17,655 bases of DNA from Microbacteriaceae bacterium. Its GTDB lineage: Bacteria > Actinomycetota > Actinomycetes > Actinomycetales > Microbacteriaceae. How positions within the stretch are numbered: position 1 is the first letter of the stretch; each line of letters opens with the position of its first letter. Location: contig JAKONM010000139.1 in NCBI GenBank assembly GCA_022701925.1, positions 1 to 17,655 of the forward strand. Reading direction: 5' to 3'. Below are positions 12,802 through 17,655 of the stretch, piece after piece. The notes under the pieces were generated by a model. That model made no database searches. It saw nothing but the letters and a program-made list of their open reading frames with translations, and had not been told where the DNA came from. A program made the translations under genes and the position numbers.

Positions 12802-14228
12802 GACCGCTGCTCCACGGGCTCGTCGCGGTGCTCGGTCGTGAGCCGCGATTGCTTGCGGGAGTAGCCGAAGTAGATCGCGAGGCCGATGGCCAGCCAGACG
12901 ACGAACCGGATCCAGGTCTCGGCCGGCAGCTGCGCGATCAGGTAGCCGCAGAGCAGGATGCCGACGATCGGCAGCACGGGCACCAGCGGCACCCGGAACG
13001 GCCTCGGCATGTCCGGCTTCGTGCGGCGCAGCACGATCACGCCGACGTTGACGAGCACGAAGGCGAACAGGGTGCCGATGTTGACCAGCTTCACGATCTC
13101 GTCCAGCGGCACCAGCGCCGCGAGGATCGCGATGAAGACCCCGAACCCGATCGTCAGCTTGTACGGGGTGTTGTAGCGCGGGTGCACCGACGCGAGGCGC
13201 CGAGGCAGCAGGCCGTCGCGGCACATCGCGAAGAAGATGCGGGTCTGCCCGTACATGATCACCAGCACGACGCTCGTGATGGCGATCAGGGCGCCGGCCG
13301 ACAGCACGGCGCCGGCCCACGGGATGCCCGCGCCCTCGCGCAGCGCCGTCGCCAGCGGCGCGTCGCTGCCCGACAGCGTCTTCACCGGAGCGACGCCGAC
13401 GGCCGCCCAGGCGACCAGCACGTAGAGCAGCGTCGAGATCAGCAGGGAGCCGATGATCGCGATCGGCAGGTCGCGGCCCGGCTTCTTCGACTCCTCCGAG
13501 GCCGTCGACACCGCGTCGAACCCGATGTAGGCGAAGAAGATCACGCCCGCCGCGGTGGCCACCCCGCCGAACCCGTTCGGGGCGAAGGGGTCGAAGTGGC
13601 CCGCGTCGTACGCCGTGAAGGCGGTGACGATGAAGAACAGCAGGATCACGATCTTCACGACGACCATCACGGCGTTGGCCCGGGCGCTCTCCCGGGTGCC
13701 GATCGTCAGCAGGCCTGCGATCACCAGCACGATGACGACCGCCGGGATGTTGAACACCCCGCCCTCCGAGGGCGACTTCGAGATGGCGTCCGGCAGCGCG
13801 AAGCCGAAGGCGGACTGCAGGAACTCGTTGACGTTGCCGCCCCAGCCGACCGCGACCGCGGCGACGGAGACGCCGTACTCCAGGATCAGGTCCCAGCCGA
13901 TGATGAAGGCGACCAGCTCGCCCATGGTGGCGTAGGTGAAGGTGTAGGCGCTGCCGCTGACCGGCACCGACGACGCCAGCTCGGCGTAGGACAGCGCGGA
14001 GAACGCGCAGGTGACGGCGGCCAGGACGAAAGCCAGGATCACGCCCGGCCCGGCCAGGTTCGCGCCCTCCCCGATCACCACGAAGATGCCGGTGCCGATG
14101 ATCGCGCCGACGCCCAGGGCGGTCAGCGCGAACGGTCCGATGGTCTTCTGCAGCCGCTCGCCGTCGCCCTCCGTCTCCCGGATCATGTCGGCGACGTCGC
14201 GGGTGCGGAACAGCGAGCTTCTCGACAT
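12798..14228 (-). CDS. APC-superfamily amino acid permease (CAT-like)
   Basis: This 476-aa integral membrane protein has about 12 spans. The N-terminus LQKTIGPFALTALGVGAIIGTGIFVVIGE carries the APC TM1 GAIIGTGIF substrate-binding loop. It is followed by SYAELASSVPVSGSAY, GWDLILEYG, FFAYIGFDAVSTASEESKKPGRDLPIAI and RIFFAMCRDGLLPRRLASVHPRYNTPY, all hallmarks of the cationic amino-acid transporter (YfnA/YhdG) branch. The ATG at 14228 is preceded by GAGGAG 7 nt upstream (minus strand). It overlaps the downstream usp gene by 4 nt. Substrate is probably an amino acid, possibly cationic or branched; the sequence does not decide. The upstream region holds the 73-bp duplicated repeat, whose units could lie in the transcript leader. 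Confidence 0.9.
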   Translation of the reverse strand: MSRSSLFRTRDVADMIRETEGDGERLQKTIGPFALTALGVGAIIGTGIFVVIGEGANLAGPGVILAFVLAAVTCAFSALSYAELASSVPVSGSAYTFTYATMGELVAFIIGWDLILEYGVSVAAVAVGWGGNVNEFLQSAFGFALPDAISKSPSEGGVFNIPAVVIVLVIAGLLTIGTRESARANAVMVVVKIVILLFFIVTAFTAYDAGHFDPFAPNGFGGVATAAGVIFFAYIGFDAVSTASEESKKPGRDLPIAIIGSLLISTLLYVLVAWAAVGVAPVKTLSGSDAPLATALREGAGIPWAGAVLSAGALIAITSVVLVIMYGQTRIFFAMCRDGLLPRRLASVHPRYNTPYKLTIGFGVFIAILAALVPLDEIVKLVNIGTLFAFVLVNVGVIVLRRTKPDMPRPFRVPLVPVLPIVGILLCGYLIAQLPAETWIRFVVWLAIGLAIYFGYSRKQSRLTTEHRDEPVEQRS

Positions 14229-14369
14229 CGGGGCTCCTCGGGGACGGTTGCGTCACCTTCCCGGAGATCCCCTGGGAGTGGGCGGTGGATCGATGAAGCG
14301 TCACACCCGCGAAACAGCCCGCTCGGCGGCGCTTCCGCTTCCGCCTCGGTACCGCGTCCGGGAGCGCGC

Positions 14370-14515
14370 TTGCCACTCGACGCCGATTCGAGCCTGCCGC
14401 ACCGGCATCCCCTGGCAAGTCACCCGCCCGACGGACAGCGGGTTGCCACCCGACGCCGGTTCGAGGGGGCCGGGACGACATCGAGTGGCAAGTCGCGCGA
14501 GGCGGGCGGATCGCG
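14370..14515. repeat. Two tandem 73-bp imperfect repeat units with inverted termini
   Basis: Unit 1 spans 14370-14442 and unit 2 14443-14515. The first 23 bases of each agree except at two positions (TTGCCACyCGACGCCG, then rTTCGAG). At the same offset in both units TGGCAAGTC recurs (14413-14421 and 14486-14494). Each unit therefore holds TTGCCA and its reverse complement TGGCAA about 37 nt apart, and could fold into a long stem-loop. TCGAGTGGCAAG at 14481-14492 is also the exact inverse of the start of unit 1. The structure recalls REP/BIME-type intergenic repeats; no transposase is present. Confidence 0.7.
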
Positions 14516-14528
14516 GATCGCGGATCGC
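14508..14528. repeat. Three tandem GGATCGC heptamers
   Basis: Perfect copies occur at 14508-14514, 14515-14521 and 14522-14528, just past the htpX stop codon. They are likely a slippage-prone simple repeat. Confidence 0.8.
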
Positions 14529-14539
14529 GCGGGCCCGGG

Positions 14540-15409
14540 TCAGCGGGAGAGGGGCCGGCCCGCCATCGCCTCGAGGCGCGCGATGCGCTGCCGCATCGGC
14601 GGGTGCGTGCTGAACAACTGCCCCACGTCGCGCGCGCTGAACGGGTTGGCGATCATCATGTGGCTCGCCGACTTCAGCTGCGGTTCCGGCGCCAGCGGGC
14701 GCTGCTGCACGCCCCGCTCCAGCTTGCTCAGCGCCGACGCGAGCGCCAGCGGGTCACCGGTCAGGCGCGCGCCGTCCTCGTCCGCGTCGTACTCGCGGGT
14801 GCGGCTGATGGCCATCTGCACGATGCCGGCCGCCAGCGGTCCGAGGAAGAGCATCAGCATCGCGGCGGCCGGGTTGCTGCGCTCGTCGCGGCCGCCGCCG
14901 AAGAGCAGCGCGGCGTAGGCCAGGTAGGTGATCACCGAGCTGAGCGCGCCGGCGATGGAGGAGGTGAGGATGTCGCGGTTGTACACGTGCATGAGCTCGT
15001 GGCCCAGCACCCCGCGCAGCTCGCGTCGGTCGAGGATCTGCAGGATCCCCTCGGTGCAGCACACGGCCGCGTGCTGCGGGTTGCGCCCGGTCGCGAACGC
15101 GTTCGGGGCCGCCGTCGGCGACACGTACAGGCGCGGCATCGGCTGCCCCGCGGCCGCGGACAGCTCGCGGACGATGCGGTGCATCTCCGGCTGCTCCGCC
15201 TCGCTCACCGGGCGGGCGCGCATCGCCTTGATGGCGACCGTGTCGCTGAACCAGTAGGTGCCCAGGTTCACGGCGAGCGCGATCACCAGGGCGATCGTCA
15301 GCGCGCCGATGTTGTTCCCGAACAGCAGGACGCTGACGCCCAGGATCACGGCGCTCAGCAGGCCGAACAGCAGCGCCGTCTTCAGTCCGTTGTGGTGCCG
15401 GTGCGGCAT
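14540..15409 (-). CDS. htpX: HtpX-type M48 membrane zinc metalloprotease
   Basis: This 289-aa protein has two N-terminal spans (about 10-30 and 35-54), then a protease domain. HELMH at 137-141 supplies two zinc ligands and the catalytic Glu, and REYDAD (205-210) supplies the third ligand E206. Two more hydrophobic segments lie between them (about 150-171 and 180-200). The C-terminal SASHMMIANPF and FSTHPPMRQRIARLE motifs are typical of HtpX. Length matches the family (about 285-295). It degrades misfolded inner-membrane proteins, working alongside FtsH. The ATG at 15409 has a GGAGAGGG ribosome site just upstream. It appears monocistronic; regulation cannot be read from the sequence. Confidence 0.93.
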   Translation of the reverse strand: MPHRHHNGLKTALLFGLLSAVILGVSVLLFGNNIGALTIALVIALAVNLGTYWFSDTVAIKAMRARPVSEAEQPEMHRIVRELSAAAGQPMPRLYVSPTAAPNAFATGRNPQHAAVCCTEGILQILDRRELRGVLGHELMHVYNRDILTSSIAGALSSVITYLAYAALLFGGGRDERSNPAAAMLMLFLGPLAAGIVQMAISRTREYDADEDGARLTGDPLALASALSKLERGVQQRPLAPEPQLKSASHMMIANPFSARDVGQLFSTHPPMRQRIARLEAMAGRPLSR

Positions 15410-15538
15410 GGATCCCTCTCCGGCCGGCGGGTCACCGGCGCATCAGGTGCAACACCATGCTGCCGGAGCGCCTTCCGCACCCCCGGCCGTGCCGCCTATG
15501 AGTCCGCCAAGGGCGATCGGAGTCCTGCAGCCCCGAGG

Positions 15539-15551
15539 CCCGCCCGGCGGG
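15539..15551 (-). terminator. Short GC hairpin after the lipoate ligase gene
   Basis: CCCGC and GCGGG arms with a 3-nt loop abut the stop codon at 15552. The stem is only 5 bp and has no U-tract, so function is uncertain. Confidence 0.3.
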
Positions 15552-16646
15552 TCAGGGCACGCGGTGCAGCCACTCCTCGGTGCTGAACTTCGTGCGCACC
15601 AGCTCCTCCGCCTGCGCGACCTCGTCGTCCGTCAGGTCGCCGCGCTGCGCGCCGGTCAGCGTCTGGAAGGTCTGCTCCATGCGCTCGATGATCGCCGCGC
15701 GCGACAGCCCGGTCTGCTTGCGCAGGGGGTCCACCCGCTTGGCGGCGCTGACGGTGCCCTTGTCGCTCATCTTCTCGCGGCCGATGCGCAGCACCTGCAC
15801 CATCTTGTCGCCGTCCATGTCGTAGGCCATGGTCACGTGGTGCAGCACGGCGCCGCCGCCCAGCCGCTTCTGCGCGGCGCCGCCGATCTTGCCGGCGGGC
15901 GAGCTGATGTCGTTCAGCGGCTGATAGGTGGCCTCGATCCCGAGCGACCGGAGCGCCTGCAGCACCCAGTCGTCCAGGTAGGCGTAGGACTCGGCGAACG
16001 ACATGCCCCGCACCAGGTCGCCCGGGGCGTACAGGGAGTAGGTGACCACGCTGCCCGCCTCCATGAACATGGCACCGCCGCCGGAGATGCGCCGCACGAC
16101 GTCGATGCCGTACTTCGCCGCGTTCTGCAGGTCGACCTCGTTCTTCAGCGACTGGAAGCTGCCGATCACGACCGCGGGCCGGTCCCACTCCCAGATGCGC
16201 AGGGTCGGCGCGCGCCGGCCCGCGCCGACCTCCTCCGTCAGCACCTGGTCGAGCGCCAGGTGCACGGCCGGCGCGAAGGGACCCGGGTGCACCAGGCTCC
16301 ACTCGAAGTCGCGCCACTCGGCCGCGCGCCCCACGGCGCGACGGATCGCGGTGGCGACGCCCTCCGGGGTGAAGCCCAGCAGCACCGCGCCCTCCGGCAG
16401 CGATGCGCGCACCGCGACGGCGAAGTCCGCCGCCGTGGTGTCGACCGGCAGCCCGGTGATCGCGCGGTCGATGGCCTCCAGCGCCTCGTCGGGCTCCAGG
16501 AAGAAGTCGCCGGCCAGCCGGAAGGCGGCGATGCGCCCGTCCTGCACCTGCAGGTCGACGACGACCAGCTTGCCGCCCGGCACCTTGTACTCGCCGTGCA
16601 ACGGCGAGTCATCGGGAACAGCCTCGCCGTGCAGCGCGTCGGTCAT
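15552..16646 (-). CDS. Lipoate-protein ligase family protein with N-terminal accessory domain
   Basis: This 364-aa cytosolic enzyme attaches lipoate (or octanoate) to the lysine of E2 or GcvH lipoyl domains, via lipoyl-AMP. Residues about 17-110 resemble the small accessory domain of LplA: EYKVPGGKLVVVDLQVQDG, GDFFLEPDEALEAID and LGFTPEGVATAIRRA. The catalytic domain follows: RRISGGGAMF (185-194), SPAGKIGGAAQKR with the conserved K253, and AVLHHVTMAYDMD. In E. coli LplA the accessory domain is C-terminal, so the order here is swapped, resembling an archaeal LplB-LplA pair fused as B-A. The ATG start at 16646 overlaps the stop of the upstream lipase (ATGA), so the two are coupled. Octanoyltransferase activity (LipM-like) cannot be excluded. 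Confidence 0.88.
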   Translation of the reverse strand: MTDALHGEAVPDDSPLHGEYKVPGGKLVVVDLQVQDGRIAAFRLAGDFFLEPDEALEAIDRAITGLPVDTTAADFAVAVRASLPEGAVLLGFTPEGVATAIRRAVGRAAEWRDFEWSLVHPGPFAPAVHLALDQVLTEEVGAGRRAPTLRIWEWDRPAVVIGSFQSLKNEVDLQNAAKYGIDVVRRISGGGAMFMEAGSVVTYSLYAPGDLVRGMSFAESYAYLDDWVLQALRSLGIEATYQPLNDISSPAGKIGGAAQKRLGGGAVLHHVTMAYDMDGDKMVQVLRIGREKMSDKGTVSAAKRVDPLRKQTGLSRAAIIERMEQTFQTLTGAQRGDLTDDEVAQAEELVRTKFSTEEWLHRVP

Positions 16647-17497
16647 CGGACCGCCTCCCTCTCGACCACGTGCTCCTCGATCCAGCGGACCAGGTCGCCC
16701 ACCACCTCGTCGCGGTTCACCTCGTTGTAGACCTCGTGCCTGGCCCCCTCGTACAGCAGCGCCGTGACGTCGCTCAGTCCGCTGCGCTCGCGGTACTCCT
16801 TCGCCAGCCGCTCCACGCTGCGGCGGCCGCCCAGGGTGTCGTCGGTGCCGGCCTGCAGCAGCACCGGCAGGCCCGGGGGCAGATCGCGCGCGGGCCGGCC
16901 GAAGAGGCGCAGGCCGTCGCGGAGCCCGAGGAGCTTCGCGGTCTGCGCGGGGAAGGTCAGCGGGTCGTCGAGCCAGCGCTGCGCGACGGCCGGGTCGCGG
17001 CTCAGCCACTCGGCGCCGCTGCCGCCCTTCACCGCGTGCCGGCGGTTCAGGTCGCCCGCGTCCATGAAGCCCGGCATCCGGTACGCGGTGCCCGACAGCA
17101 CCAGGCCGTCGACCGCGCCGGGGTCGTCGTTCAGCGCCATCTGGGCCATCAGCGAGCCCCAGCTGTGCGCGACCAGCACCAGCGGCAGGCCGGGATGCAG
17201 GTCGCGGGCCAGGCGCGTGACCAGCTGCACGGCGCCGACGACGGCGCGCAGCCCGCCGGGCCCCGGCCGCCCCATCCTCGCCGGGTCGCCCCACTGCCGC
17301 CGCCCGGTGAGGCCGTGCCCGCGGTGGTCGTCCGCGACGACCGCGAACCCCGCCCGGTTCAGGTCGGCGGCCAGCGCGGCGTAGCGCTGCGCGTGCTCGC
17401 CGATGCCGTGCGAGATCTGCACCACGGCGCGGGGTCCGTCGACCGGCCACTCGTGCACGGCGATCTCCACGCCCTCGTCGTCGCGGATCCACTGCAC
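16643..17497 (-). CDS. Alpha/beta hydrolase, monoacylglycerol lipase-like
   Basis: From GTG 17497 this is a 284-aa protein of the serine aminopeptidase S33 / Hydrolase_4 type. It has the oxyanion motif ISHGIGEH (28-35), DDHRGHGLTG (56-65), the nucleophile elbow AHSWGS with S112, an acid in GTDD (217-220) and the catalytic H254 in ARHEVYNE. There is no signal peptide, so it is probably cytosolic, cleaving monoglycerides or lysolipids. Coupling to the lipoate ligase hints that it might release a fatty or lipoyl substrate, but this is speculation. The GTG is preceded by CAGGAT 6 nt upstream. Two upstream ATGs (17539 and 17554 on this strand) would add a poorly conserved cysteine-rich tail and run into the divergent gene, so they are less likely. 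Confidence 0.85.
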   Translation of the reverse strand: MQWIRDDEGVEIAVHEWPVDGPRAVVQISHGIGEHAQRYAALAADLNRAGFAVVADDHRGHGLTGRRQWGDPARMGRPGPGGLRAVVGAVQLVTRLARDLHPGLPLVLVAHSWGSLMAQMALNDDPGAVDGLVLSGTAYRMPGFMDAGDLNRRHAVKGGSGAEWLSRDPAVAQRWLDDPLTFPAQTAKLLGLRDGLRLFGRPARDLPPGLPVLLQAGTDDTLGGRRSVERLAKEYRERSGLSDVTALLYEGARHEVYNEVNRDEVVGDLVRWIEEHVVEREAVR

Positions 17498-17503
17498 CCG
17501 GCC

Positions 17504-17509
17504 ATCCTG
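17504..17509 (-). promoter_or_regulatory. Putative leaderless -10 of the lipase-lipoate ligase operon
   Basis: On the minus strand CAGGAT ends 6 nt before the GTG at 17497, matching the spacing at pgm (CAGAAT). No Shine-Dalgarno is visible. Confidence 0.35.
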
Positions 17510-17534
17510 CCGCGCGCACCCCTTCAGGATCGGA

Positions 17535-17553
17535 TGCATACACTGGTTATGCA
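17535..17553. promoter_or_regulatory. Palindromic operator candidate at the MFS promoter
   Basis: TGCATA (17535-17540) and TATGCA (17548-17553) form a perfect inverted repeat with a 7-nt spacer. A -10-like TACACT (17539-17544) overlaps it, and the MFS ATG at 17554 follows directly. The shape suits a MarR- or TetR-like dimer that would block transcription. The regulator is not in the window. Confidence 0.5.
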
Positions 17554-17655
17554 ATGAGCGATCATCCGGGGAGCAGCATGTTCCGCTCCCTGCACGTGCG
17601 CGACTACCGCATCTGGGCGGGCGGCGCGGTCGTCTCGAACGTCGGCACCTGGATG
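17554..17655 (+). CDS. MFS transporter, N-terminal fragment (continues past window)
   Basis: Only 34 residues are visible. MFRSLHVRDYRIWAGGAVVSN followed by VGTWM is the start of TM1 in the MFS_3/EntS-like group, where a LxxRNYRxF...SxxGTWMQ pattern is usual. The ATG at 17554 directly follows the operator candidate. ATG 17578, with GGGGAG just upstream, is an equally good start and agrees with where homologues begin. Substrate unknown. Confidence 0.75.
   Translation, partial: MSDHPGSSMFRSLHVRDYRIWAGGAVVSNVGTWM

Larger units (their letters stand above)
14229..14539. other. 311-bp intergenic region between the permease and htpX
   Basis: No credible gene was seen. The permease end holds its ribosome site and two GCGTCAC copies (14250-14256 and 14298-14304). 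The middle holds two 73-bp tandem repeat units. The htpX end holds three GGATCGC heptamers. I could not find a convincing promoter for the permease. Confidence 0.6.

Noticed and set aside
12802..14481. Upstream extension of the universal stress protein frame to 840 codons
   Set aside because: It overlaps the whole permease gene in another frame and is of shadow composition; the GTGA junction gives a normal start.
14370..14515. CRISPR array
   Set aside because: There are only two units, they diverge along their whole length rather than having exact repeats and unique spacers, and no cas genes are present.
12828..14918. 696-codon plus-strand open frame opposite the permease and repeats
   Set aside because: Asp/Arg/His/Gln-rich antisense shadow that also runs through the repeat region; no motif supports it.

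Overview
This is a very GC-rich bacterial window (well above 70% GC by eye). It carries about sixteen tightly packed protein genes on both strands. Several things point to an actinobacterium: the GC content, frequent GTG starts, repeated leaderless-type promoters (a TAnnnT or xAnnnT hexamer 6-7 nt before the start codon), a diiron/CDGSH gene pair, and a membrane-anchored transglycosylase-like protein of the actinobacterial type. A deep-branching lineage such as Thermoleophilia is a guess only. No rRNA, tRNA, CRISPR array, insertion sequence or phage gene was seen, so the window looks chromosomal.

Layout, left half. At 1-806 is the end of a lipoprotein with a C-terminal amidase-like domain. 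At 839-3010 a TyrA-like domain is fused through an unusual middle region to a prephenate-dehydratase-like (PheA) domain. Both catalytic domains have lost recognisable family residues. At 3089-4706 is phosphoglucomutase (pgm), interrupted by a frameshift 30 codons before its natural end. A two-gene redox unit follows (4796-6080): a diiron haem-oxygenase-fold protein and a CDGSH iron-sulfur protein, overlapping by 8 nt. At 6145-7707 is a MurE-like ligase in which the residues that recognise diaminopimelate are replaced.

Layout, middle. Two coupled DUF202 membrane proteins lie on the minus strand (7677-8368). They are divergent from a membrane-anchored transglycosylase-like protein (8506-9183). 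That gene converges on a VanY-type D-Ala-D-Ala carboxypeptidase lipoprotein (9193-10008, minus). The carboxypeptidase is divergent from a 14-TM DHA2 drug exporter (10099-11922).

Layout, right half. On the minus strand are an amino-acid permease with a coupled universal stress protein (11959-14228), and then a 311-bp gap holding a duplicated 73-bp repeat. These are followed by the HtpX membrane protease (14540-15409) and a lipase-lipoate ligase operon (15552-17497). The start of a divergent MFS exporter, with a palindromic operator candidate, runs off the right edge.

The themes are envelope maintenance (amidase-like lipoprotein, Mur ligase, transglycosylase, D,D-carboxypeptidase, HtpX), efflux and uptake, and housekeeping metabolism. 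No obvious defence or secondary-metabolite system is present. The best candidates for something undescribed are the eroded TyrA-PheA fusion, the altered MurE paralogue and the 73-bp intergenic repeat.
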